Of a stretch of DNA of 64,000 nt, positions 27,081 through 35,595 are shown piece by piece. The stretch is from contig JAURXM010000132.1 in the NCBI GenBank assembly GCA_030654395.1, positions 1 to 64,000 on the forward strand, in the 5' to 3' direction. A program made the position numbers and the translations under genes. The first letter of the stretch is position 1. Each line of letters begins with the position of its first letter. The DNA is from Aquabacterium sp. Lineage in GTDB: Bacteria > Pseudomonadota > Gammaproteobacteria > Burkholderiales > Burkholderiaceae_C. The notes below the pieces were generated by a model. That model did not search any database and was not told the DNA's origin. It saw only the letters and a list, made by a program, of their open reading frames with translations.

Positions 27081-27677
27081 ATGAAAAATTCATTTGTTCT
27101 ACGTCTGTTGTGTGCATCATTTGTTTTTGCATTGTCTCTGTGCATAGGGGATCAGTTTTTCCACGTCAGAAATGGGGTTCTGGTGTATCATGTTGGCCCG
27201 TTCGTGACGGGGCAGTCTGTTTGGGTTTGGCCTATATTCTTTGCCGCTGCGGTTTCTTTTGTTATTTGCGGTATTGGCTTTGCTTGGAAGTGCCCGCCTG
27301 TTTCACCTGCACGGGCACTCGTAAATGGTATGTTGGCAATGGGGGCTTACTACGCCAGTGGTGTTTTTCATGATGCGAGGCAAGATTTACTTATTGCAGT
27401 CTTCGTCTTGGTCTGGATTGTTCGTTTGGTACTTCAAAAACAATACGCATTTCGGACCATGCTTGCATCACTGACGCTGGCGCTGTGTGCTGCGCCCATG
27501 GAAGGATTTGTCTCTTACCTTGGCCTGTTTGATTACGTTCAACAAGATGTCGCACGTGTGCCTTGGTGGTTGTTTGCAGCCTATTTGCACGCTGCGCCAA
27601 CTGTCTTGGATTTGAGCCGCTGGGTACAAAACGTCGAACCGAAGCCTGCTTTGCATATGAAGGGTGCTCTTGGATAA
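27081..27677 (+). CDS. Unknown polytopic membrane protein
   Basis: 198 residues with about five hydrophobic segments (8-22, 45-65, 80-95, 105-120, 125-140) and a last amphipathic helix. I do not recognise the family. One segment, APMEGFVSYLGLFDY followed by VPWWLFAAYLHAAPTVLDL, has a Glu and a Pro-Trp motif reminiscent of small carotenoid- or lipid-modifying membrane proteins, but this is only a resemblance. Its composition starts AT-rich and moves toward chromosomal values by the 3' end. It follows the hydroxylase gene on the same strand, so they may form a small lipid-modification unit. cysM begins 61 bases later. Confidence 0.65.
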   Translation: MKNSFVLRLLCASFVFALSLCIGDQFFHVRNGVLVYHVGPFVTGQSVWVWPIFFAAAVSFVICGIGFAWKCPPVSPARALVNGMLAMGAYYASGVFHDARQDLLIAVFVLVWIVRLVLQKQYAFRTMLASLTLALCAAPMEGFVSYLGLFDYVQQDVARVPWWLFAAYLHAAPTVLDLSRWVQNVEPKPALHMKGALG

Positions 27678-27738
27678 GCACGCCAGTGCGTTGATTTGGT
27701 AGCGTTGTGGCGCGTCTCATTCTGCGACAATATCCACC

Positions 27739-28641
27739 ATGACCTACCCGACACTCGAAGACGCCATTGGCAAGACCCCATTGGTTCGACTGCAACGCAT
27801 ACTGGGCTCGGACGTGGCTGGCCGCGGCAACGTCATCTTGGCCAAGCTAGAGGGCAACAACCCAGCGGGCTCCGTCAAAGACCGGCCCGCCATCAACATG
27901 ATCCGGCGCGCCGAAGAGCGCGGCGAAATCAAGCCCGGCGACACCCTCATTGAGGCCACATCCGGCAACACCGGCATCGCACTGGCCATGGCCGCCGCCA
28001 TTCGGGGTTACCGCATGATTTTGATCATGCCTGAGGACCTCAGCATCGAGCGCGCCCAGACCATGAAGGCCTTCGGCGCCGAGCTCATCCTCACGCCCAA
28101 AAGTGGCAGCATGGAATACGCCCGCGACCTGGCCGATCAAATGGCCCGTGACGGCAAGGGCGTGGTGTTGGACCAGTTTGCCAACCTCGATAACCCCGCC
28201 GTTCACTACGACACCACGGGCCCCGAGATCTGGACCGACACCCAAGGCCGCATCACCCACTTTGTGAGCGCCATGGGCACCACCGGCACCATCACAGGCG
28301 TATCGCGCTACCTCAAAGAGCAAAACCAAGCGGTGCGCATCATCGGCGCCCAACCGCAAGACGGCTCACGCATACCCGGTATCCGCAAATGGCCTGAGGC
28401 CTATTTGCCTAAAATATACGAACCCAGCCGTGTGGACGAGCTCATCAACGTCAGCCAAAGCGATGCCGAAGACATGGCCCGCCGCCTGGCCCGAGAAGAA
28501 GGCTTGTTCTGCGGCATATCGGCTGCAGGCGCTTGCTGGGCCGCGCTGCAATTGGCGCACAATCTCAGCAACGCGACCATTGTCTTCATCGTGTGCGACC
28601 GCGGCGACCGCTACCTCTCAACAGGCGTGTTCCCGGCTTGA
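27739..28641 (+). CDS. cysM: Cysteine synthase B (O-acetylserine sulfhydrylase)
   Basis: PLP enzyme making cysteine, or S-sulfocysteine from thiosulfate, out of O-acetylserine. 300 residues with the PLP lysine in NPAGSVKDRPA (K47), the substrate loop EATSGNTGIAL, and the cofactor phosphate loop MGTTGTITG. The CysM type rather than CysK is suggested by length and the VKDRPA motif. No strong ribosome site precedes the ATG. tusA-like follows after 21 bases, so sulfur delivery and cysteine synthesis may be linked in one transcript. Confidence 0.93.
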   Translation: MTYPTLEDAIGKTPLVRLQRILGSDVAGRGNVILAKLEGNNPAGSVKDRPAINMIRRAEERGEIKPGDTLIEATSGNTGIALAMAAAIRGYRMILIMPEDLSIERAQTMKAFGAELILTPKSGSMEYARDLADQMARDGKGVVLDQFANLDNPAVHYDTTGPEIWTDTQGRITHFVSAMGTTGTITGVSRYLKEQNQAVRIIGAQPQDGSRIPGIRKWPEAYLPKIYEPSRVDELINVSQSDAEDMARRLAREEGLFCGISAAGACWAALQLAHNLSNATIVFIVCDRGDRYLSTGVFPA

Positions 28642-28662
28642 ACCTGCTGACCCGGACCCTTC

Positions 28663-28902
28663 ATGGACATTCACAAAGAACTCGACGCCCGTGGCTTGAC
28701 CTGCCCCTTGCCCATTCTCAAGGCCAAAAAAGCCTTGTCTGACATGGTCAGTGGCGAGGTGCTCAAAGTCTTGGCCACAGATCCCGGCTCCGTCCGCGAC
28801 TTCCAAGCCTTTGCACGCCAAACCGGCAACGACCTGCTGGATCAGCAAGCCACGCAATCGCAAGGCCAAGAAGAATACGTTCACCTGCTGCGCAGACGCT
28901 GA
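28663..28902 (+). CDS. TusA-family sulfur carrier protein
   Basis: 79 residues, the normal size of the family. The motif GLTCPLPILKAKKAL carries the sulfur-binding Cys14 in CPxP. Such proteins carry persulfide sulfur for tRNA thiolation, molybdenum cofactor synthesis or sulfur oxidation. Its place right behind cysM hints at sulfur trafficking around cysteine or thiosulfate metabolism. I leave the symbol open because TusA paralogues have different jobs. It is convergent with ruvB. Confidence 0.9.
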   Translation: MDIHKELDARGLTCPLPILKAKKALSDMVSGEVLKVLATDPGSVRDFQAFARQTGNDLLDQQATQSQGQEEYVHLLRRR

Positions 28903-28922
28903 CAGCCCGATCGACTGGCTCG

Positions 28923-30020
28923 CTAATCAGCCGCCTCGTCACGCTGGGGCACCTGCAAACCCAGGTGTTTGAACGCCGATGCCGTGGCAATGCGCCCACG
29001 TGGCGTCCGCTGCAAAAAGCCTTGCTGGATCAGATACGGCTCGATCACATCCTCGATGGTCTCGCGCTCCTCACCGATGGCCGCAGCCAAGTTATCCAGC
29101 CCCACGGGCCCGCCATCAAAGCGGTGGATGATCGCCTCCAGCAGTTTGCGGTCCATCACGTCAAAGCCCAACGGGTCGACATCCAACATCGCCAGCGCCT
29201 TGTCGGCGATGTCGCGCGTGATGCTGCCGTCGCCCTTGACCTCAGCATAATCACGCACACGCCTCAGCAGCCGGTTCGCGATGCGCGGGGTGCCTCGTGA
29301 GCGTCTGGCCACCTCGATGGCGCCGCTGTGGTCTATCGGCACATTGAGCAAGCCCGCAGACCGCGTCACGATGCGCTGCAACTCTTCGGTGCTGTAGAAC
29401 TCCAGCCGTGCCACGATCCCAAAGCGATCCCGCAAAGGATTAGTCAACATGCCCGCCCGCGTGGTGGCGCCCACCAGGGTGAAGGGCTGCAAATCGAGCT
29501 TGATCGACCGTGCGCCTGGCCCCTCGCCGATCATGATGTCGATTTGATAGTCCTCCAGCGCGGGGTAGAGGATCTCTTCTACAACCGGGCTCAGGCGGTG
29601 GATCTCGTCAATGAACAGCACATCATGACGCTCCAGATTGGTCAAAATCGCCGCCAAGTCTTTGGGCTTTTCCAGCACCGGCCCCGAGGTCTGGCGCAGG
29701 TTCACGCCCAACTCCGTCGCGATGATGTGGCTCAGCGTGGTCTTGCCCAAACCTGGTGGGCCAAACAGCAACACGTGATCCAAGGCCTCGCCGCGCTTGC
29801 GGGCCGCGCCAATGAAGATCTCAAGCTGCTCACGCGCCTTGGCTTGGCCCACGTACTCGTTGAGATCTTTGGGGCGCAGCGCCCGCTCAGCGACGTCTTC
29901 CGTGGGGGACGCCGCCTCTGGGCCTATCACCCGCACCTCGTCCTCGCCCTTGCTGGTGCCTTTGCTGATGTCTTTGCCGCCACGGCGTGGGGGGCTGAAG
30001 TCGTCGGTCTGGATGCTCAT
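28923..30020 (-). CDS. ruvB: Holliday junction branch migration ATPase
   Basis: 365 residues. AAA+ motor of the RuvABC complex that drives branch migration in recombination repair. Motifs: Walker [12 protein letters not shown], Walker [11 protein letters not shown], sensor 1 [10 protein letters not shown], and the C-terminal winged helix with [18 protein letters not shown] 45-residue N-terminal stretch rich in Lys, Asp and Glu precedes the core. ruvA and ruvC are not adjacent. It is convergent with tusA and divergent from the first porin gene. Confidence 0.97.
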   Translation of the reverse strand: MSIQTDDFSPPRRGGKDISKGTSKGEDEVRVIGPEAASPTEDVAERALRPKDLNEYVGQAKAREQLEIFIGAARKRGEALDHVLLFGPPGLGKTTLSHIIATELGVNLRQTSGPVLEKPKDLAAILTNLERHDVLFIDEIHRLSPVVEEILYPALEDYQIDIMIGEGPGARSIKLDLQPFTLVGATTRAGMLTNPLRDRFGIVARLEFYSTEELQRIVTRSAGLLNVPIDHSGAIEVARRSRGTPRIANRLLRRVRDYAEVKGDGSITRDIADKALAMLDVDPLGFDVMDRKLLEAIIHRFDGGPVGLDNLAAAIGEERETIEDVIEPYLIQQGFLQRTPRGRIATASAFKHLGLQVPQRDEAAD

Positions 30021-30245
30021 ACCTAAGGATTATCCAACGCTGTGTTTGTTGCATTAAGGCAACGCTTATCCATCCGGATTCGGGTTTATGAGCACCGGTT
30101 CACGGCAAGGAGGCAGAAAGTCTGCTGCAATGCACTCAGTTTCAGCGGGATGCCTGCTCGGTTTCTGTCCACAGGCAGCACAAGGTGAACAGACTGTGTG
30201 TTTGTTCAAACTGCTGAAGCATCTGTTTCAACTCTGGAGAAGTCA

Positions 30246-31346
30246 ATGAAAAAGACCCTACTGGCTCTGGCTGCCATCGCTGCATCTTCTGCTGTTTTTG
30301 CTCAATCATCCGTGACGTTGTACGGCGTCGTTGACGCTTCCGTCGAATCCGTCAAGGGCGACAAGACTGTCACCCGCGTGACTTCTGGCAACTTGGCCGG
30401 TTCGCGCTTGGGTTTCAAGGGCACCGAAGACATCGGTGGCGGCTTGAAAGCCAACTTCGTTCTGGAAAACGGCCTGAACGTTGACACCGGCGCGACTGGC
30501 TCGTCAACACGTTTCTTCGACCGCGCCGCTTGGCTGGGTCTCGCTGGTGGTTTTGGCGAAGTTCGCCTGGGCCGTCAAGACTCACCTATCGGCGACATCG
30601 CTGGTAACGTGTTGGGCGCACAAGCCTATGACGACCTGAAGTTGCTCCCTACACGCGCTGGCAACGATTTCCGTCGTTCAGACAACGCCATCACTTATTT
30701 GCTGCCTACGATGGTGCCTGGCTTGGCTGCACAAGTGCAGTACTCAACAGCCAGCGGCGTGACGTCAGCGTCAGGTGCAACAGGTGCTGAAGTTGCTGGT
30801 TCTAACTACAACAAGGCTATGGGCTTGAGCGTTAAGTACGTGGCTGGCCCTCTGTCGGCTGGCTTGGGTTACGAGTCCATCAAAGACAACGCTACTGCTG
30901 CTAACGACCAAAAGGCCAACGCCACTTTGGTTTACGCTGGTTATGACTTCGGCGCTGCCAAGGTCACGGCTTACTACGACGCAGAAACAAACTACAAGGT
31001 TACCGCTGGTGCCAAGCGCTTGACCGTGTTGGGTGCCAAGGTTGCCGTGCCTTTCACGCCTGAGTTCACCATGGTTGCTGGTCTGTCGACTGCACGCAAT
31101 GTGGCAACTTTGGATACCAACGGTGACAACGTGCAAATCGTGTCATTGAAGGGCATCTACACCTTGTCCAAGCGCACTGCTGTGTACGCTCTGTTCACCA
31201 ACGTGAACAACGGTGCTGATACATACCGTAGCGTCGACAACGCAGACTCTGGTACGGCAGCTCCATCGTCTGCTACCGCTAACGTGCCAACGGCTTTGGC
31301 CAAGACAACCCACGGCATCGCCGTTGGTGTGCGTCACTCGTTCTAA
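30246..31346 (+). CDS. Gram-negative trimeric porin (Omp32/OmpC type) 1
   Basis: 366 residues starting MKKTLLALAAIAASSAVFAQ; the signal peptide is cleaved after AFAQ-type Ala near residue 19. The mature protein opens SSVTLYGVVDASVE and ends VRHSF, with the C-terminal phenylalanine needed for outer-membrane assembly. It contains the GFKGTEDIGGGLKANF and FGEVRLGRQ blocks of beta-proteobacterial porins. It forms a 16-strand beta-barrel for passive uptake of small, often anionic, solutes. GGAGA precedes the start. A longer frame to 30198 is not used. The codon choice is smooth and C-ending, as in highly expressed genes, and a strong terminator follows. Confidence 0.95.
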   Translation: MKKTLLALAAIAASSAVFAQSSVTLYGVVDASVESVKGDKTVTRVTSGNLAGSRLGFKGTEDIGGGLKANFVLENGLNVDTGATGSSTRFFDRAAWLGLAGGFGEVRLGRQDSPIGDIAGNVLGAQAYDDLKLLPTRAGNDFRRSDNAITYLLPTMVPGLAAQVQYSTASGVTSASGATGAEVAGSNYNKAMGLSVKYVAGPLSAGLGYESIKDNATAANDQKANATLVYAGYDFGAAKVTAYYDAETNYKVTAGAKRLTVLGAKVAVPFTPEFTMVAGLSTARNVATLDTNGDNVQIVSLKGIYTLSKRTAVYALFTNVNNGADTYRSVDNADSGTAAPSSATANVPTALAKTTHGIAVGVRHSF

Positions 31347-31368
31347 ATCCAGTTTTTTCCGGGTTTCC

Positions 31369-31393
31369 AAAAAGGGGCTTCGGCCCCTTTTTT
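31369..31393 (+). terminator. Rho-independent terminator of porin 1
   Basis: GGGGC-ttcg-GCCCC with flanking A5 and T6: a perfect stem with an extra-stable TTCG tetraloop, 23 bases after the porin stop. It should end transcription of the first porin before the second. Confidence 0.92.
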
Positions 31394-31437
31394 CGTTTCC
31401 GAATCAATCGCATCAACTCAGCAACTTGTGCATTTTG

Positions 31438-31457
31438 TTGTCGTCATTTGGCGACAA
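31438..31457. promoter_or_regulatory. Inverted repeat upstream of porin 2
   Basis: TTGTCG-N8-CGACAA, a perfect six-base inverted repeat about 80 bases before the second porin start. There is a further CCCC-ttcttca-GGGG hairpin at 31510-31524, just before its ribosome site. The first could be an operator or an mRNA leader hairpin; the second lies in the leader and could affect translation or stability. Confidence 0.35.
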
Positions 31458-31538
31458 ATCGCAGAAGCCTGAGGCGTCCCGACTTGGGCTCGGGCAACAA
31501 TCCCTGATCCCCCTTCTTCAGGGGCACACCGGAGCTTT

Positions 31539-32825
31539 ATGCAAAAAACCGTTCTCACCAAAGCCGTTGTGCTCGCTCTGGCCGCCTTCGGTGCCAATGC
31601 CGCTTCTGCCCAATCCAGCCTGACCCTGTACGGCATCGTGGATGTCGCCATCGACAGCGTGCATAAAAACGCAGGCTTGAGTCCCATTGTTGGGCAGCCC
31701 GCAGCCCCTTCGTCTACCATCACGCGGGTGAGCCCAAGCTTGGGTTCACAAAGCTCTTTCGGCGTCAAAGGCGTTGAAGACATGGGTGGCGGCTACAAAG
31801 GCAAGTTCATCCTTGAAGGCCAGTTCTCTGCTGACACAGGTGCATTGGCAGGCCAAGACGGGCGCATGTGGGGTCGTCAGGCTTATGTGGCCTTGACCAC
31901 ACCAGTGGGTGAAGTCCGCTTAGGCCGTCAATACGCCCCTATTTTTTATGATTTTGCAGCGACCAGTGTCGAGACAATTGGCGGTGCAGACATGATGGCA
32001 TCGGGCATGATTGTCAATACGCTGCAAATCCGCCAAGACAACCAGATCAGCTATTGGTTGACCGCAGGTGATTTGACTGCGGCATTGTCGTACTCACCCA
32101 ATGCGGGCGTGGCCACAAAAATCAGTGCCAACCGAGCCCCAGCTGCCTCAGCTGGGTCTCCAACAGGACAGGTCCTTGGTGGTGCAACGGCTGCGGATGA
32201 GAACTCAACAGGGCGTGGCCGCACCTATGGTTTGTTTCTGAATTACACCGTCAGCCCGGAACTCTCTGTCAATGCGGGCTACCACCGCAATGGGTTTGGT
32301 GACGCACAAGTTGTCACGCCCACCGGTACACCACTGTTTAATCTAGATAAATATGTGGGTTATGCCCTTGGCGCCAAATACACCATCCCAGGTGCTGGCA
32401 CCAAAATTGCCGCCATTTTTCACCGGGGTGATTTCACCAGCGATGCAGGTAGTGCACAAGCTCCCAAGATCAATACCTTTGCCATGGGCGTGAAGCACCC
32501 GATTGACCAGTTCGCCATTGGTGCAGAGCTGGCCTATGCCAAGTTCGCAAACTTCACCAAAGGCAAAGATGTGGGTCTGATGCTGATTGGCGATTACAAC
32601 TTCTCAAAGCGCACGCGCATTTACACCCGCTTCGGTTTGGTTCGTGATTCCGCTGGGTCCGCAACGCCGACCCAAACACCTGGTTTGAACTTGATTGGCG
32701 GCCCCTTGCCACTGTTGACCACGCTTGGCGCACTTGAAATCCCGTTCTTCGCGGTCGGAGGTGGCAGTAACAACGTTGACGCAACATCCCGTTTTGTCGC
32801 CGTGGGTATCACCCACTCGTTCTGA
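31539..32825 (+). CDS. Gram-negative trimeric porin 2
   Basis: 428 residues, a longer paralogue of the porin just upstream. Signal peptide ends ANAASAQ; the mature part opens SSLTLYGIVDVAID and ends GITHSF. It shares GVKGVEDMGGGYKGKF and GEVRLGRQYAPIFYD with its neighbour but carries insertions near residues 45-60, 185-220 and 375-410, likely in surface loops. GGAG lies 6 bases before the ATG. The two genes are tandem but separated by a terminator, so they can be controlled independently. Confidence 0.94.
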   Translation: MQKTVLTKAVVLALAAFGANAASAQSSLTLYGIVDVAIDSVHKNAGLSPIVGQPAAPSSTITRVSPSLGSQSSFGVKGVEDMGGGYKGKFILEGQFSADTGALAGQDGRMWGRQAYVALTTPVGEVRLGRQYAPIFYDFAATSVETIGGADMMASGMIVNTLQIRQDNQISYWLTAGDLTAALSYSPNAGVATKISANRAPAASAGSPTGQVLGGATAADENSTGRGRTYGLFLNYTVSPELSVNAGYHRNGFGDAQVVTPTGTPLFNLDKYVGYALGAKYTIPGAGTKIAAIFHRGDFTSDAGSAQAPKINTFAMGVKHPIDQFAIGAELAYAKFANFTKGKDVGLMLIGDYNFSKRTRIYTRFGLVRDSAGSATPTQTPGLNLIGGPLPLLTTLGALEIPFFAVGGGSNNVDATSRFVAVGITHSF

Positions 32826-32856
32826 TCTCAGCTTCGTTTTGTCTGGTGCGCCCAGC

Positions 32857-33696
32857 TCAAGCCTGCTCAGATCGCCAGCATGCGCCGTCTTCTTCGCTGC
32901 AAAACGAGGCCAGCAGGGCAGTGTCTAGCGCCTGCCCGGGCAGCGCCAGCTCTTCGTTGGGCCAGCGTTTGACCAGGTGCCCGTTGGCCACGCCGCCACT
33001 GTGCACGTCTTGGTAGGCTCGGCGGTGTTGCATGGTGATGCCGGAGTTGGCGTTGGCAATCAAACGGCTCTCACCCAGCTGCCAAGGCTCAAAATAAGCA
33101 TCAGCTGCCAAATCAACCCGCCTGAAATACGCCCTCGCACCTTCGGCATCCAGCTTGCGTCGCACTGTGCGTGTGATTTGGCCTTGCAGTTGGTCAAGTG
33201 CTTCTGCACTCATGCTTTCCAACAATGGCGCAGGCGCGATCGTGTCTGCCAATTCTGCAGGCAACTGCTGCACCATGGCCGCGACCACCGCATGGTGGGG
33301 TGCCACGGCGGTGGCGATGGACCGGGTTTGCGGCTGGTAAGGGCAGCGGATCTCAACAAAGCGCGGCTTGGTCGGGCCAGAGCAACCATCGTGGTGGTAA
33401 TACTCGCCTTGGCTCAAGCGGCCCTTGCTGGATCGCCCGCGCACATCGCGGTAGCTCGGGTGCTGCGTGCTCAGGTTCAGGCAAACCACCAAGCCGGTGG
33501 CATCTGCCAACTGGAAGAAGGGCTCACGCCATTCGGGTGTCAGCAAGATGTCGTGCAAATAGTCTGATGGCGCGATGGCGGCGCCAGGCTGTGCGGGCTG
33601 CTCACCCATGATCACCAGTACAAAAGGCTTGGGCCGGCTCACCAGCCAGCGTCGGCCCGCAAACTCAAGGGTGGCCGCAGTACGGGGTTCGTGCAT
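32857..33696 (-). CDS. Uncharacterised protein, possible Fe(II)/2-oxoglutarate dioxygenase
   Basis: 279 residues, no signal peptide and no membrane segment. I do not recognise the family with certainty. A region with GEYYHHDGCSGP and a later ANSGITMQHRRAYQD could supply the His-X-Asp ... His facial triad and the co-substrate arginine of TauD-like dioxygenases; this is inference from motif shape. It lies 26 bases downstream of lysA on the same strand, so it is probably read from the lptM-lysA transcript. Confidence 0.55.
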   Translation of the reverse strand: MHEPRTAATLEFAGRRWLVSRPKPFVLVIMGEQPAQPGAAIAPSDYLHDILLTPEWREPFFQLADATGLVVCLNLSTQHPSYRDVRGRSSKGRLSQGEYYHHDGCSGPTKPRFVEIRCPYQPQTRSIATAVAPHHAVVAAMVQQLPAELADTIAPAPLLESMSAEALDQLQGQITRTVRRKLDAEGARAYFRRVDLAADAYFEPWQLGESRLIANANSGITMQHRRAYQDVHSGGVANGHLVKRWPNEELALPGQALDTALLASFCSEEDGACWRSEQA

Positions 33697-33722
33697 GGCG
33701 TTCAGTGCTCAGTGTTCTGCGT

Positions 33723-34994
33723 TCAGTTTGGCAGCAATTTTTCTAGTTTGAACAAATCGGCCACGGCTTCACGTTCGCGCACCACCCAAACCTGATCGCC
33801 ATCCACCATCAACTCTGCAGCACGGCCACGGGTGTTGTAGTTGCTGGCCATGGTCATGCCATAGGCACCCGCCGACAACACAGCCAGCACATCACCGGCT
33901 TGCACGTTCAGGTCACGGTCACGGCCCAGCCAGTCACCCGATTCGCACACAGGCCCCACCACATCCCACTGGCTGGTGTCGCCCGCACGGGTTTGGGTAT
34001 TGACGATGCCCATATAGGCCTCATACAGGGCAGGGCGCATCAGGTCATTCATGCCCGCGTCGACGATGCAAAAATTCTTTTGCTCACCTGGCTTGAGGAA
34101 CAGCACCTCGGTCAGCATCACACCCGCATTGCCCACCAGCGACCGACCGGGCTCAAACACGAGCTCACGGTGGCCATGACCACGTGCATCGATTTTGGCA
34201 AGCAGGGCCCCAATCAGGGCATCGGCGGTGGGCGGTGTCTCATCGGTGTAGGTGATGCCCAGTCCGCCACCCAAGTCCATGTGGTGGATGGGGATGCCGG
34301 CCAGCTCGATGGCCTCGACCAAATCCAGCACGCGGTCTAGCGCATCCAAGTAAGGTGACACTTCGGTGATTTGTGAGCCAATGTGGCAATCAATGCCCAC
34401 GACCTTGATGCCGGGTAGCGTGGCTGCACGCTTGTAGGTGGACAAAGCCAGCTCATGCGCCACGCCGAATTTATTGCCCTTTAAGCCGGTTGAAATATAG
34501 GGGTGGGTGCCGGCATCCACATCGGGGTTCACGCGCAGGCTGACCTTGGCAGTCTGGCCCACCTGCGTGGCGACAGCGGAGATGACTTCCAGCTCAGCTG
34601 TGCTCTCCACATTGAAGCAACGCACACCGGCTTCGAGTGCCATTTTGATTTCTGAGCGCGTTTTGCCGACACCGGAGAACACCACCTTGCCAGGCTCGCC
34701 ACCTGCGGCCAATACACGCGCTAATTCGCCTTCTGAGACGATGTCAAAGCCGCATCCGGCCTTGGCAAAAACCTGCAGCACAGCCAAGTTTGAGTTGGCC
34801 TTGACTGCGTAGCAAACCAAGTGTGGTCGCCCGACCAAGGCACGCTGATACGGCGCCAGCGCAGCCAGCATCGAGCGGCGTGAATACACGTACAGCGGGC
34901 TGCCATGCTCGTGGGCCAGATCACGCAGTGACACGTCATCGAGCTTCAGGTCGGCACCTTGATAGGCCAAAAAGGGTGAGCCAGGAAGAGTCAT
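33723..34994 (-). CDS. lysA: Diaminopimelate decarboxylase
   Basis: PLP enzyme for the last step of lysine synthesis. 423 residues starting MTLPGSPFLAYQGADLKL at 34994. The PLP lysine is in CYAVKANSN (K65); other family motifs are GIDCHIGSQ, DLGGGLGI, FEPGRSLVGNAG and the dimer active-site CESGDWLGRDR. The ATG overlaps the stop codon of lptM (ATGA), so the two are translationally coupled. Confidence 0.97.
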   Translation of the reverse strand: MTLPGSPFLAYQGADLKLDDVSLRDLAHEHGSPLYVYSRRSMLAALAPYQRALVGRPHLVCYAVKANSNLAVLQVFAKAGCGFDIVSEGELARVLAAGGEPGKVVFSGVGKTRSEIKMALEAGVRCFNVESTAELEVISAVATQVGQTAKVSLRVNPDVDAGTHPYISTGLKGNKFGVAHELALSTYKRAATLPGIKVVGIDCHIGSQITEVSPYLDALDRVLDLVEAIELAGIPIHHMDLGGGLGITYTDETPPTADALIGALLAKIDARGHGHRELVFEPGRSLVGNAGVMLTEVLFLKPGEQKNFCIVDAGMNDLMRPALYEAYMGIVNTQTRAGDTSQWDVVGPVCESGDWLGRDRDLNVQAGDVLAVLSAGAYGMTMASNYNTRGRAAELMVDGDQVWVVREREAVADLFKLEKLLPN

Positions 34995-35218
34995 TTGGAT
35001 GCAGCAGGAGAGGGTGTGGATGCAGATGCACCGGTATGGGCAGGCAGGTACAGCGGCCCTTTTTGGCCGCAACCGGCCAGCGAAAGCCCAAGTAGCGCGA
35101 CTGACAGGGCAGTTGTGATGAGCTGGCGAGCCGGTTTGCTCGGTATTTTTGTCGCAGACAGCCTCACGGGGCGCCCCGACGGGCATGTACTGCCTAGAAT
35201 TTGGTCATTGCGATTCAT
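34991..35218 (-). CDS. lptM: LPS-assembly lipoprotein LptM (YifL-like)
   Basis: 75 residues. The signature LAGCGQKGPLYLP, with the lipidated cysteine at residue 50, is that of LptM, which helps the LptD/LptE translocon mature in the outer membrane. The start at 35218 gives about 30 polar residues before the hydrophobic signal segment, longer than usual; no internal ATG offers a better one. It sits between cyaY (divergent) and lysA, matching the conserved cyaY/lptM neighbourhood seen in gammaproteobacteria too. Confidence 0.85.
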   Translation of the reverse strand: MNRNDQILGSTCPSGRPVRLSATKIPSKPARQLITTALSVALLGLSLAGCGQKGPLYLPAHTGASASTPSPAASK

Positions 35219-35241
35219 GTTCTCATTCTAAGGAAGTTGCC

Positions 35242-35595
35242 ATGTCCACACCTGATGCACCCACTGCGCTGACCGACGCCCAATACAGCAAGGCCATCCA
35301 AGCGACCCTTGTTCGCATCGAAACCACGGTGGATGGGTGGTTAGAGCGTGATCTGATTGACATCGACACGGCACGTACTGGTGGCATGTTGACCCTGTCT
35401 TTGCCCAATAAGACGCAGCTGATTGTCAATGCGCAGCCGCCCTTGCAAGAGCTTTGGTTGGCCGCACGGCGGGGGGGCTTTCATTTTCGCCTCAATGACG
35501 CAGGGCAATGGATCGACACAAGGTCAGGCGATGAATTTTTTGCCTTGTTGTCCACCTGTGCGAGTGAACAAGGGCAAGCGGCCCTATCGTTCTGA
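35242..35595 (+). CDS. cyaY: Iron-binding frataxin homologue
   Basis: 117 residues starting at 35242 with AAGGA 9 bases upstream. Frataxin modulates iron-sulfur cluster assembly on IscS. Motifs: an acidic first helix (VDGWLERDLIDIDTAR), GGMLTLSLPNKTQLIVNAQPP, and ELWLAARRGGFHF. Its 3' end overlaps the convergent mrcA gene by 12 bases. Confidence 0.95.
   Translation: MSTPDAPTALTDAQYSKAIQATLVRIETTVDGWLERDLIDIDTARTGGMLTLSLPNKTQLIVNAQPPLQELWLAARRGGFHFRLNDAGQWIDTRSGDEFFALLSTCASEQGQAALSF

Noticed and set aside
24562-27738. Attachment site (duplicate of the tRNA-Leu 3' end) bounding the AT-rich island
   Set aside because: No second copy of the T-arm or acceptor sequence was found up to cysM, and there is no integrase.
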